A stretch of 36,675 nucleotides of DNA from an uncultured Cellvibrio sp. (lineage in GTDB: Bacteria > Pseudomonadota > Gammaproteobacteria > Pseudomonadales > Cellvibrionaceae): NCBI GenBank assembly GCA_903858205.1, contig CAIOHY010000054.1, positions 1 through 36,675 on the forward strand. The letters run 5' to 3'. A model generated the notes under the pieces. It did no database searches. It was not told the origin of the DNA and saw only the letters and a list, made by a program, of their open reading frames with translations. This document shows, piece after piece, positions 15,303 through 24,000 of the stretch (positions within the stretch are counted from its first letter, which is position 1; each line of letters begins with the position of its first letter). A program made the translations under genes and the position numbers.

Positions 15303-17744
15303 ATGACCATACACAAACGTTTTATTCGCAATAAACTCGCGTTGCTTGTCAGCATGGGTTGTGTCGTTGCATCGACACCAGCGTGGTCAGCGGAAGAGAT
15401 TGCAGCGCAAGCTGTTGCGCCTGTAGCGGCGGCCGGTGCAGTGGAAGAAACGCTGGTGATTGGCGACACCATGGGCTTGATGACCAAGCAAGGTAAATCT
15501 GCCTTTGGTTTTAACAAGCCAATAGAGGAAACGCCGCGCAGTCTTAGTACGGTGAGCGCAGACATGATGGAGAGTTACAACATTAGCGATATCGACGATT
15601 TGGTGTTGGTATCGCCGGGTGCTTTCACACAATCTTTCTTTGGTGTTGCAGGTTCGTTGGATGTGCGCGGAACACCCGGTGAAGTTTATTATCGCGGTAT
15701 GCGTCGTGTTAATAATCCGGGTAACTATCCAACCCCGATTGGTGCGTCTGATCGTATCGATATCGTGCGCGGTCCTGCATCGCCGATTTTTGGTCCATCA
15801 AAAATTGGTGGTTACCTCAACTTTGAACCCAAGTCTGCGCGTGTGGAGTCTGGTCAGTATTTTGATAAGGCCGAAGGTCAATTCTCGTTGACGCGCGGTA
15901 GTTGGGACAAAAATATTGTCACCGCCGAAGTTGGCGGCCCGGCAAAAGTAGGCGAGAAAGATCTGGGCTTTTATGTGTATGCGGAAACTGAAAATTCAGG
16001 CTCCTATTACGAAAACTCCGGCACTGACCAAAATATTTTGCAGGCTGCGTTTAATATGGAGCTGTCGCCGTCTACCCGTATTGAATTCGGCGGTATGTAT
16101 CACGAATTTGATGGTAATCAAGTGGCGGGATGGAATCGCCTCACGCAAGATTTAATTGATCATGGTACTTACATCACCGGTTCGCCAACCTCGGTCGATC
16201 TGAATGGTGACGGCGCTAACTCGCCCGATGAATTTGATGCATGGCTGGGAACCAAAGCGAATAACTTTTTTGTTCCTGGTGCGGCCGCAACCGATGCAAG
16301 CATGAGCCCAGCCTGGGCTTTGCAAAATGTAGGTGTCGCAAAACTGGATGGCAGTCAAACAATGGTGGCGGCGGATGACAAATTGATCACCACCGTGGGC
16401 ACCTTTTATTTTGACACTATTCATGAAGCCTCGGATTCCTTCTCTATTACCAACAAAGTGTTCTATGAAGAACTCGAAAACATCAATGAAAATGCCTATG
16501 GCTTCTCCCAGTTTGTAGACAGCTATGTAGTAGAAGATCAGCTGATATTTGAATTTGATGCAGAGCACACCGATTGGTTGGATGCCAGCTATCAGCTCTC
16601 GCCAAGTATTCGTTACACTAATGCCAAACAGGCTGACGATTTTGATTACGAATATTTTGATCGCCGAGATCTAACCAAGCCTTCTTCGGCCTTGGATAAA
16701 AAGTTACTCGCCACTAGAACTGATTCTGATTATGCCAACTATGTTTTGAGCGAGTATACGGATTACGGTGTTGCGGTCTTGGCTGACTATACCATCGCTG
16801 AAAATATTGGATTGTTATTGGGCGGGCGCTATGACGTTATTGATATTGAGTCGACGTCGGTAGGTGGGAAGTTGCATGTGCAACGTCCGGATTTTACTGC
16901 AACGGATACCGATGAAGGTGGCTCATGGACTGCTAGTTTGTCCTACAAAACGCCAATTGGCTTTATCCCCTATGTGACTCGCTCAACCCAATCCACTATC
17001 GTCATGGGGCAGGGTTCGGAAATCGCACCCGGTTTGATTTATGCCGATGGTGATGCAGCAGGTAATGCGCTTGCCGATTCAGAGTTAAAAGAGGCCGGTG
17101 TGAAGGGCAATTTCTTTGATGAGCGTCTCTATGTGTCTGCAGCATATTTTGATCAAACTCGCACGAATTTCAGTGCCCAGGATCAAGTGAGCAACAACAC
17201 CACTCAAAGTGAAGGTTACGAGTTGGAAGGTCGCCTGTTGATTACGGAAGATTTCACCATTACGGCTGCATTGACCCATTTGGAAATTACCAATTTAACG
17301 GCATTGAAAAGTGGCGTTCAATTTGGATTTCTTGGTGCAGGCGATCTGCCCAATGTGTCTGATCCATCGCTCTATTATGGTTATGTGATCAAAGGTTTAA
17401 ATTTGGTTGGCAATGAAGAAGATGCGAAAAAATCCGGTATTCCTGAAAATATGATGAGCATAACCGGCGCCTATAATTTTGGTGATGGTTACAGTATCAC
17501 CGCGAGTGCCGTGCATGCTGATTCAACCTATTCCGGTTTTTCCAAAGCGATTAAGTTGCCCTCCTATACCTTGTTTAACGCGGGCATTTCTTACAGCACG
17601 GATACTTGGGGTGTAAGTTTGCAAGGCAAAAACTTGACGAACGAACGCTACTTCCGCGCGAACTTCCCGGATCTGTTTGGTAGCACAATTGTGTTGCCAG
17701 AATTACCGCGCAGTTTTGTTGGTAAGGTGACTTTCAAATTCTAG
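15303..17744 (+). CDS. TonB-dependent outer-membrane receptor, probably for a purine or nucleoside
   Basis: An 813-residue outer-membrane beta-barrel transporter. The start at 15303 gives a clean signal peptide (positive NKLAL..., cut after WSA at about residue 30); ATG 15234 would add 23 residues. A TonB box ETLVI is at 49-53. The plug domain follows (EETPRSLSTVSADMMESYNI, IDDLVLVSPGAF, DRIDIVRGPASPIFGPSKIGG), then the barrel, ending in a terminal phenylalanine (VTFKF) as outer-membrane proteins do. The family resembles siderophore receptors, but the gene lies between an exported adenosine deaminase and a purine nucleoside permease, with no siderophore genes near, so a purine-derived ligand is the best inference. 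Confidence 0.88.
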   Translation: MTIHKRFIRNKLALLVSMGCVVASTPAWSAEEIAAQAVAPVAAAGAVEETLVIGDTMGLMTKQGKSAFGFNKPIEETPRSLSTVSADMMESYNISDIDDLVLVSPGAFTQSFFGVAGSLDVRGTPGEVYYRGMRRVNNPGNYPTPIGASDRIDIVRGPASPIFGPSKIGGYLNFEPKSARVESGQYFDKAEGQFSLTRGSWDKNIVTAEVGGPAKVGEKDLGFYVYAETENSGSYYENSGTDQNILQAAFNMELSPSTRIEFGGMYHEFDGNQVAGWNRLTQDLIDHGTYITGSPTSVDLNGDGANSPDEFDAWLGTKANNFFVPGAAATDASMSPAWALQNVGVAKLDGSQTMVAADDKLITTVGTFYFDTIHEASDSFSITNKVFYEELENINENAYGFSQFVDSYVVEDQLIFEFDAEHTDWLDASYQLSPSIRYTNAKQADDFDYEYFDRRDLTKPSSALDKKLLATRTDSDYANYVLSEYTDYGVAVLADYTIAENIGLLLGGRYDVIDIESTSVGGKLHVQRPDFTATDTDEGGSWTASLSYKTPIGFIPYVTRSTQSTIVMGQGSEIAPGLIYADGDAAGNALADSELKEAGVKGNFFDERLYVSAAYFDQTRTNFSAQDQVSNNTTQSEGYELEGRLLITEDFTITAALTHLEITNLTALKSGVQFGFLGAGDLPNVSDPSLYYGYVIKGLNLVGNEEDAKKSGIPENMMSITGAYNFGDGYSITASAVHADSTYSGFSKAIKLPSYTLFNAGISYSTDTWGVSLQGKNLTNERYFRANFPDLFGSTIVLPELPRSFVGKVTFKF

Positions 17745-17775
17745 GTTAGCATTTGTTTTGCCTCTCGGGTGTTGT

Positions 17776-17808
17776 GCGCAGGCCATTGTTAAAGCCAGTG
17801 GTCTGCGC
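17776..17808 (+). promoter_or_regulatory. Strong intergenic hairpin between the TonB receptor and nucleoside permease genes
   Basis: GCGCAGGCCA (17776-17785) pairs with TGGTCTGCGC (17799-17808) with one G-T pair and a 13-base loop. No run of T follows, so it is not a standard terminator. It may stabilise the receptor mRNA or reduce read-through within an operon. Confidence 0.5.
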
Positions 17809-17864
17809 CGCAAAAACTCATCGAGTTATTTATTGCGCTCCGAACTTATTACAGGATTTTTCCA

Positions 17865-18986
17865 ATGCAAAAATGTAAACCGGGTTTATTGTCTATTGCG
17901 CTCTTGTCATTATTGTCGGCAGGTCTAATGACAGGTTGTGAAAAGCCTGTAACGGAAACGGCCAATAAGTCTGACGCTAGTGTGCAAACACCCGCGCCGA
18001 TAAAAGTAAAATTTGTGGTAGTCACCATGTTTGAAATTGGTGAAGACTCGGGCGATAAAGCCGGTGAATTCCAGTTGTGGAAAGAACGCCAAAAACTCGA
18101 TACCAAATTTGAATTTCCCAATTCTCACCACGATATTTATATGAATATGGAAACCGGTGTAATGGGTATTGTGACCGGTATGGGCACTGCGCATTCCACC
18201 GCTGCGACTATGGCGCTGGGCATGGACCCGCGTTTTGATTTTTCGGATGCTTATTGGTTGGTGGCGGGCATTGCGGGTATCGATCCGGAAGATGCATCCA
18301 TCGGCTCAGCGGCATGGGCAGAATATTTGGTGGATGGCGACCTCGCCCATGAAATTGATGCGCGTGAAATTCCCGCTGATTGGGAAACAGGTTATTTCCC
18401 GCTGTTTACATCCAAACCCTATGACCCTAAAAAACCTGCGCCGTCAGGTGAAGTTGCGCGCTTGAATCCCGAGCTAACAGAGTGGGCATTTCAATTGACC
18501 AAAGACATTCAGTTGCCGGACATCGAAAGCCTTGAAGCTACGCGCAAACTTTACGTGAATCACCCGAATGCACAGCGCAAACCTTTTGTGTTGAAAGGCG
18601 ATCAGCTTGCGGCCATGACCTTCTGGCACGGTGAGATCTTGAATACCTGGGCGAATAAGTGGACGGATTATTGGACCGAAGGCAAAGGCGAGTTCGTAAC
18701 TTCAGCGATGGAAGATACAGGTACTTATTTGTCGCTTACCTATTTGCACAATATCGGCAAAGTGGATAAAAACCGCGTGCTGGTGTTGCGCACTGGCAGC
18801 AATTACACCATGCCGCCGCCGGGCATAACGGCAGCTGCTAACCTACACGCTGAAAATGAAGGCTATGCTGGATTAGAGGCTTCGTTAGAATCGGCCTATA
18901 TTGTCGGTACGGCGGTGATGGATAAAATTCTGGGTAACTGGGAAGTTTACAAAGATAAGGTTCCGGTGCCGGCGGAATTGAAATAG
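17865..18986 (+). CDS. Purine nucleoside permease (NUP family) lipoprotein
   Basis: A 373-residue protein of the NUP family (named after the Candida purine nucleoside permease). A lipobox LMTGC places the acylated cysteine at residue 25, so it is probably membrane-anchored on the periplasmic side. Family features include VVVTMFEIGEDSGDKAGEFQLW, GIVTGMGTAHSTAATMALGMDPRFDFSDAYWLVAGIAGIDP, AAWAEYLVDGDLAHEID, and near the C-terminus MEDTGTYLSL and VLVLRTGSNYTMPPPG. There are no clear membrane helices beyond the signal, and the fold is related to nucleoside phosphorylases, so it may bind or cleave nucleosides rather than form a channel. It follows the receptor gene directly. Confidence 0.87.
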   Translation: MQKCKPGLLSIALLSLLSAGLMTGCEKPVTETANKSDASVQTPAPIKVKFVVVTMFEIGEDSGDKAGEFQLWKERQKLDTKFEFPNSHHDIYMNMETGVMGIVTGMGTAHSTAATMALGMDPRFDFSDAYWLVAGIAGIDPEDASIGSAAWAEYLVDGDLAHEIDAREIPADWETGYFPLFTSKPYDPKKPAPSGEVARLNPELTEWAFQLTKDIQLPDIESLEATRKLYVNHPNAQRKPFVLKGDQLAAMTFWHGEILNTWANKWTDYWTEGKGEFVTSAMEDTGTYLSLTYLHNIGKVDKNRVLVLRTGSNYTMPPPGITAAANLHAENEGYAGLEASLESAYIVGTAVMDKILGNWEVYKDKVPVPAELK

Positions 18987-19004
18987 TTTTCAAAGGCTTT
19001 ACAC

Positions 19005-20198
19005 ATGTCGCTCGATCAACGCGTCTTCGCATGGCGTGGTCACTACCCTAATCCCCGCGCAGGCTCTGGCAGCCTTGCTGGCTTGCGGCTGGGAGTTAAA
19101 GATTTATTCCATATCGCCGGTTTACCGACCGCCGCAGGAAATCCTGACTGGCTGGCTAGTCACGCGATACCTGAGCACACATCACCGGTAGTGACGCAAT
19201 TGCTCGACGCCGGTGCCGAACTGATCGGCAAAACCCAAACCGATGAACTCGCCTACAGCCTCAACGGATTAAATATTCACTACGGCGCGCCGATTAATCC
19301 GCGCAGCCCCGAGCGTTTGCCGGGCGGTTCATCCAGTGGCTCTGCTGTTGCCGTTGCTGCAGGTGATATTGATATAGGTTTAGGAACCGATACCGGCGGC
19401 TCCATCCGTGTGCCCGCCAGCTACAACGGCCTGTTTGGAATTCGCACCAGCCACGGTTTGATTAGCTCAGAGCAGATGGTACCGCTCGCGCCCTTATTCG
19501 ATACCGTCGGTTGGCTCACCCGTGATGCAAACACCCTCGCGCAAGTCGGCGAGGTGCTATTGCCCGATAATTTATCGCGCAATTTTGAACGCAGCTCATT
19601 GCGCATCGCACTGCTGCTGCCATTACAAAATGGCGCGCTCTGGACGCCCGCTCATAAAGCCTGGCTTAACGAGCAGCCCATGCTGCATGGATTTAAACCC
19701 CAAGGCATTAAATCAGTGATGCTGAATAGCGACTGGCTCACGCGCGCCAGCCAATGTTTTCGCACGCTGCAAGGTCGATCGATTTGGCAAACCCATGGCG
19801 AATGGATCAGCCAAAACCAGCCGACATTTGCGCCGGATATCCACGCCCGTTTCCAATGGTGCGCGACGCTCACCGACGCTGATCAAACAGCGGCAGAAAT
19901 TGAGCGCGCCAGTTTGCAGGCCGACATCGACAGTTGGTTTGCCGATGTCGATTTAATTCTGCTGCCCACCACACCGGGCGCAGCGCCTTTGCTAGGCGCT
20001 GATTTCAATTGGATGGATTCTTATCGCAGCCAACTTATGGGGCTGACCGCGCCCGCAGGCTTGGCTGGATTACCGCAAGTGCATTTGCCGGTGCTGAATG
20101 ATCAAGGCGCGCCCTGCGGTGTGTCGCTGCTCGGCAAGCGCGGTGACGATAAGGCGCTGCTGCAACTGGCAATCGATTTATGTGGTACTCACTCATGA
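19005..20198 (+). CDS. Amidase-signature family hydrolase, candidate oxalurate-processing enzyme
   Basis: A 397-residue amidase-signature enzyme with the complete Ser-cisSer-Lys triad: Lys32 (GVKDLF), Ser109 (PGGSSSGSA) and Ser133 (DTGGSIRVP); the 24-residue spacing between the serines is the family norm. It is shorter than most (450-500 residues) and has no signal peptide. Its stop overlaps the HpxW-type gene start in an ATGA, so the two are translated together. Members of this family cleave allophanate and biuret, and oxalurate is a close chemical relative, so hydrolysis of oxalurate is a reasonable inference here. Klebsiella also places an amidase gene (hpxY) beside hpxW, but the small partner HpxX is not seen here. 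Confidence 0.85.
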   Translation: MSLDQRVFAWRGHYPNPRAGSGSLAGLRLGVKDLFHIAGLPTAAGNPDWLASHAIPEHTSPVVTQLLDAGAELIGKTQTDELAYSLNGLNIHYGAPINPRSPERLPGGSSSGSAVAVAAGDIDIGLGTDTGGSIRVPASYNGLFGIRTSHGLISSEQMVPLAPLFDTVGWLTRDANTLAQVGEVLLPDNLSRNFERSSLRIALLLPLQNGALWTPAHKAWLNEQPMLHGFKPQGIKSVMLNSDWLTRASQCFRTLQGRSIWQTHGEWISQNQPTFAPDIHARFQWCATLTDADQTAAEIERASLQADIDSWFADVDLILLPTTPGAAPLLGADFNWMDSYRSQLMGLTAPAGLAGLPQVHLPVLNDQGAPCGVSLLGKRGDDKALLQLAIDLCGTHS

Positions 20199-21802
20199 TT
20201 CAACATGGCATTGCCTTTAGTGCGCCGCACGCCCTGGCCTTTACTGCACCCCATCAACAGGCCGCTGAAATCGGCCTGGATGTGTTGCGTGAAGGTGGCA
20301 GTGCGGTGGATGCAATGATTGCTGCGGCGGCTGCCATCACTGTGCTTTATCCGCATATGAACAGCATGGCGGGCGATGGTTTCTGGCTGATCCATAAACC
20401 CGGTGAAGCACCGCGTGCGATCGATGCCTGCGGCTGCGCGGCAGAATTGGCGAGTATCGATTGGTATGGCGACAAGGGCTTCCAGCAAATCCCCAGCCGT
20501 GGCGCGCTCGCGACTGTCACTATGGGCGGCACACTTGCCGGTTGGCAAAAGGCGCGTGACATTGCCGCCGAATCATCACCGCAATTGCCATTAAGCCGCT
20601 TGTTAGCGCCCGCAATTGCGCTTGCTAACCAGGGCATTAAAGTCACTCACAGCCTCGCAGCAGCCAGCCGCAAAGTGCAGATGGAGTTGGCCGAGCAGGC
20701 GGAATACCAGCGCGTATTTATGCCCAATGGCCGCCCGCTGATCGAGGGCGAAACGCTCACCAATCAGGATTTGGCGACCACGCTGACCCGGTTGGTCAGC
20801 CACGGATTGGAGTCGGCTTACAGCGGCGAATTGGCGGGTTTAATCGCCACGCAACTAGAACAACTCGGCAGCCCGCTGCGCTTGTCGGATTTTCAAAACT
20901 ATCGCGCGCAAGAAGTCAAACCCCTCTCGGTGCAAACCCGTTTTGGTCACTGTTTCAATTTGCCCGCACCGACGCAAGGTGTTGCCTCGCTCCTGATTTT
21001 GGCGATTTATGACCGCCTGTTTAAACCCGAATGGGATGAGGCCGCGCGCGTTCATGGTTTGATTGAAGCTACCAAGCTCGCCTTTATCGTGCGTGACCGT
21101 GAAGTCGCCGACCCGCGTCGGCTAAGCGAACGCTGGGATGATTTGTTGGATGATGAACATATCGACCAGCTGGCCTCCGTCATCACCGAACGCGCCTTGC
21201 CTTGGCCACAAGTCGCCGAACCGGGTGATACCGTGTGGATGGGTTGCGTCGATAACACTGGCACTATGGTCAGTTTTATCCAAAGTATTTATTGGGAATT
21301 TGGTTCGGGCGTAGTGATCCCCGGCACCGGTTTGGTGTGGAATAATCGCGGCGTGGGTTTTAGTTTGGAGCGGAATCATCGCAATGCGCTAGCACCTGGC
21401 TACAAACCCTTTCACACACTCAACCCCGCATTTGCACTGTTGAATGATGGCCGCCGTATCAGTTACGGCACCATGGGTGGCGAAGGCCAACCGCAAACAC
21501 AAGCGGCACTGCTCAGCCGCTACCTGTACGATGGGCTCTCGCTCGACGCGGCGATCAGTCGCGGCCGCTGGCTGCTCGGTCGCACCTGGGGCGATAACAA
21601 TCACGATTTAAAAATGGAGCAGGATTTGGTTGAACTAATTGGCAATAATTTGCGCGCGCGCGATCACGCTATTAAAGCGGTTCCCACACTCAGTGAAATG
21701 ATGGGGCATGCAGGTGCGGTTGTAAGTCTCGGCGATGGTAATGCAATTGCCGCGAGCGATCCCCGCAGTGATGGCTTGGGGCTGGCGGAGCAAATTCGAT
21801 GA
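20195..21802 (+). CDS. hpxW: Oxamate amidohydrolase, HpxW type (gamma-glutamyltransferase-like Ntn hydrolase)
   Basis: A 535-residue member of the gamma-glutamyltransferase superfamily, made as a precursor that should cut itself before the catalytic threonine in PGDTVWMG (Thr346 counted from ATG 20195). The sequence after the threonine (DTVWMGCVDNTGTMVSFIQSIYWEFGSGV) and GEGQPQTQA near the C-terminus are typical of the HpxW branch, which hydrolyses oxamate to oxalate and ammonia at the end of the Klebsiella urate route. There is no signal peptide, unlike periplasmic glutathione hydrolases. The start at 20195 overlaps the amidase stop (ATGA); an ATG at 20180 is possible. It is followed by the TauE/SafE gene, again with ATGA. 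Confidence 0.85.
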   Translation: MIQHGIAFSAPHALAFTAPHQQAAEIGLDVLREGGSAVDAMIAAAAAITVLYPHMNSMAGDGFWLIHKPGEAPRAIDACGCAAELASIDWYGDKGFQQIPSRGALATVTMGGTLAGWQKARDIAAESSPQLPLSRLLAPAIALANQGIKVTHSLAAASRKVQMELAEQAEYQRVFMPNGRPLIEGETLTNQDLATTLTRLVSHGLESAYSGELAGLIATQLEQLGSPLRLSDFQNYRAQEVKPLSVQTRFGHCFNLPAPTQGVASLLILAIYDRLFKPEWDEAARVHGLIEATKLAFIVRDREVADPRRLSERWDDLLDDEHIDQLASVITERALPWPQVAEPGDTVWMGCVDNTGTMVSFIQSIYWEFGSGVVIPGTGLVWNNRGVGFSLERNHRNALAPGYKPFHTLNPAFALLNDGRRISYGTMGGEGQPQTQAALLSRYLYDGLSLDAAISRGRWLLGRTWGDNNHDLKMEQDLVELIGNNLRARDHAIKAVPTLSEMMGHAGAVVSLGDGNAIAASDPRSDGLGLAEQIR

Positions 21803-22620
21803 ATGACTTTTTAAGCCAGTGGTTACCCACCATGATTGCGATGGTGCTGACCGGCGCCTTCGCGGGAATTCTCGCTGGTTTGCTCGGCGTGGGCGGTGGC
21901 ATTGTAATCGTGCCGGTATTATTTTTTGTCTTGCAACATTTTGGTATTAGCGCGGGGACAGCCATGTTAGTCGCCACCGCGACTTCTTTGTTGGTCATCG
22001 TACCCACCAGTATTTCTTCTGTGCGTGCGCATCACAAACGCGGCAATGTGGATTGGGCACTGCTCAAACGCTGGTGGCCATTTATGGTGGTGGGCGTAAT
22101 TGCAGGCAGCGCTTTAGCGTTAAAAGTAAAAGGCGAAGTGACCAGCGCGGTGTTTGGCGTAGTCGCATTACTCGTTGCCGCCAATATGTTATTCCGCGCA
22201 AAAGCTGCACCCATTGCACAGCAATTACCGGGCATGGCAGGGCAGGGTGTGATGGCGGGCACCACTGGATTTTTTTCAGTGATGATGGGCGTTGGTGGCG
22301 GCACTATCGGCGTGCCGCTGTTGACCTCGTGCAATTATCCTCCGCATCGCGCGGTGGGTACTGCCTCCTTTTTTGGTTTATTAATTTCAATTCCCGGTGC
22401 GACCGCTATGTTGCTCGCCGAGACTCCGGCCGACGCACCGCAAGGCATGATCGGCATGGTGAATTTGCCTGGATTTTTATTGATTGTTCCGCTCACCGTA
22501 TTGCTTGCACCAGTGGGCGCCTGGATTGGTTCCAAGCTTGAACCCGTGATGTTAAAGCGCGTCTTCGCGATTTTTTTATGTATCAGCGGTGGGCGTATGT
22601 TGATGCAGCTATTTGCTTGA
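21799..22620 (+). CDS. TauE/SafE (TSUP) family membrane permease
   Basis: A 273-residue inner-membrane protein with about eight hydrophobic helices and the duplicated TSUP pattern: GILAGLLGVGGGIVIVP in the first half and GFFSVMMGVGGGTIGVP in the second. TSUP proteins move organosulfonates, sulfite or other small anions. Here the gene is translationally coupled (ATGA) to the HpxW-type oxamate hydrolase, so export of oxalate, or transport of oxamate or oxalurate, is a plausible but unproven role. Its stop region is duplicated as an 18-base tandem array. Confidence 0.88.
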   Translation: MNDFLSQWLPTMIAMVLTGAFAGILAGLLGVGGGIVIVPVLFFVLQHFGISAGTAMLVATATSLLVIVPTSISSVRAHHKRGNVDWALLKRWWPFMVVGVIAGSALALKVKGEVTSAVFGVVALLVAANMLFRAKAAPIAQQLPGMAGQGVMAGTTGFFSVMMGVGGGTIGVPLLTSCNYPPHRAVGTASFFGLLISIPGATAMLLAETPADAPQGMIGMVNLPGFLLIVPLTVLLAPVGAWIGSKLEPVMLKRVFAIFLCISGGRMLMQLFA

Positions 22621-22666
22621 GTTTGAAAAGTTGCTTGAGTTTGAAAAATTGGGTGAGATTAAAAAA
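22613..22666. repeat. 18-bp tandem repeat starting in the TauE/SafE stop-codon region
   Basis: Three contiguous 18-base units begin at 22613, 22631 and 22649. The first is TTGCTTGAGTTTGAAAAG and includes the stop codon; the second differs at its last base; the third (TTGGGTGAGATTAAAAAA) is diverged. The units fill much of the gap before the aminotransferase gene. Confidence 0.8.
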
Positions 22667-22715
22667 TTTTCCACGATGTGTTTGTGTTTTATCTGTCGCC
22701 GTCAGGAGTCGTTAA

Positions 22716-23972
22716 ATGTCTGATCAGTACACTGTGAGTCCATCGCTTCTGCGGCCTTTTTCTCCACCGCCGCGTTTATTAATGGGGCCGGGGCCGATTA
22801 CGGTTGATCCGCGCGTATTGCGCGCCATGTCTGCACAACTGGTCGGCCAATATGATCCGGCGATGACGCAGTGCATGAATGAAACCATGGCCTTGTATCG
22901 CGGCGTATTCAAAACCAAAAATCAATGGACGTTGTTGGTCGATGGCACTTCGCGTGCAGGTATCGAAGCCGTATTAATTTCACTGATTGAACCGGGCGAT
23001 AAAATTCTCGTGCCAGTGTTTGGCCGCTTTGGTCATCTGCTGTGTGAGATCGCTGAACGCTGCGGCGCAGAGGTGCACAAAATTCACAAAGAGTGGGGCG
23101 AAGTATTTTCGCCTGACGAAATCGAAGCCGCGATTAAACAAGTGCAGCCCAAAGTGCTTGCGATAGTGCAGGGCGATACTTCCACCACCATGTTGCAACC
23201 GCTCGATTACCTCGGTGAAATTTGCGCGCGCCACGGCGTTTTATTTTATTCCGACGGCACTGCATCCATTGGTGGTAATCCGTTTGAAACGGACAAGTGG
23301 CAATTGGATGCAGTCTCCGTCGGTTTGCAAAAATGTTTATGCGGCCCATCCGGTAGTGCGCCAATTACACTTAGCGAAAAAGCGGTTGCCAGTATTCGCA
23401 AGCGCCGCCATATCGAAGCGGGCATTCGCACCGACAATCATATCGCCGGTAGCGGCCGTCGCATTGTCTCCAATTATTTTGATTTGGGCATGATCATGGA
23501 TTACTGGGGCGAAGAGCGCCTTAACCACCACACTGAAGCCACTACGATGTTGTACGGCGCGCGCGAATGCGCTCGTATTTTATTGGAAGAAGGTGTTGAA
23601 AATGCCATCGAACGCCACCGTATTCACGGCAAGGCTATGGCGCAGAGTTTGGCGGCGATGAATCTGAAATTATTCGGCGATCAATCCAACAAAATGCACA
23701 ACGTTGTCGGTGTATATATTCCTGAAGGTGTTGCTGGTGAAGCAGTGCGCAGCAGTATGCTCAACGATTTTGGAATTGAAATCGGCACTTCTTTTGGTCC
23801 TTTGCACGGGAAAATTTGGCGCATCGGCACCATGGGCTACAACGCGCGCAAAGATGCAGTCTTGCAAACGCTAGCGGCTTTAGAGGCAGTATTGCGCCGC
23901 GCCGGACACTCGCAAACGGCAAATGCGGGTGTGGATAGGGCGATGACCATCTACACTCAAGAAGGTTATTAA
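22716..23972 (+). CDS. hpxJ: Ureidoglycine-glyoxylate aminotransferase (PucG/HpxJ type)
   Basis: A 418-residue class V PLP aminotransferase that transfers the amino group of ureidoglycine to glyoxylate, giving oxalurate and glycine. Typical sequence is [55 protein letters not shown] and GDTSTTM, with the PLP lysine in [12 protein letters not shown] (Lys206). These distinguish it from alanine-glyoxylate and serine-glyoxylate transaminases of the same fold. An AGGAG lies seven bases before the ATG. It acts directly after allantoate amidohydrolase, encoded two genes downstream, and makes the substrate proposed for the amidase upstream. Confidence 0.9.
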   Translation: MSDQYTVSPSLLRPFSPPPRLLMGPGPITVDPRVLRAMSAQLVGQYDPAMTQCMNETMALYRGVFKTKNQWTLLVDGTSRAGIEAVLISLIEPGDKILVPVFGRFGHLLCEIAERCGAEVHKIHKEWGEVFSPDEIEAAIKQVQPKVLAIVQGDTSTTMLQPLDYLGEICARHGVLFYSDGTASIGGNPFETDKWQLDAVSVGLQKCLCGPSGSAPITLSEKAVASIRKRRHIEAGIRTDNHIAGSGRRIVSNYFDLGMIMDYWGEERLNHHTEATTMLYGARECARILLEEGVENAIERHRIHGKAMAQSLAAMNLKLFGDQSNKMHNVVGVYIPEGVAGEAVRSSMLNDFGIEIGTSFGPLHGKIWRIGTMGYNARKDAVLQTLAALEAVLRRAGHSQTANAGVDRAMTIYTQEGY

Positions 23973-24000
23973 TATTCATGAAGGTAAAGGAGCAGCGCTT

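Noticed and set aside
20195-21802. Glutathione hydrolase (gamma-glutamyltransferase)
   Set aside because: Same superfamily, but there is no signal peptide, the sequence around the catalytic Thr (GDTVWMG, SFIQSIYWEFGSG) is of the HpxW branch, and the neighbours are urate-pathway genes.
22053-22541. 162-residue plus-strand ORF in another frame of the TSUP gene
   Set aside because: It overlaps the membrane protein completely, is rich in Arg, Cys and Trp, and shows no domain.
22613-22666. CRISPR-like array
   Set aside because: The 17- and 18-bp units here and at 7814 are contiguous with no spacers and have only three copies each; they are simple tandem duplications.
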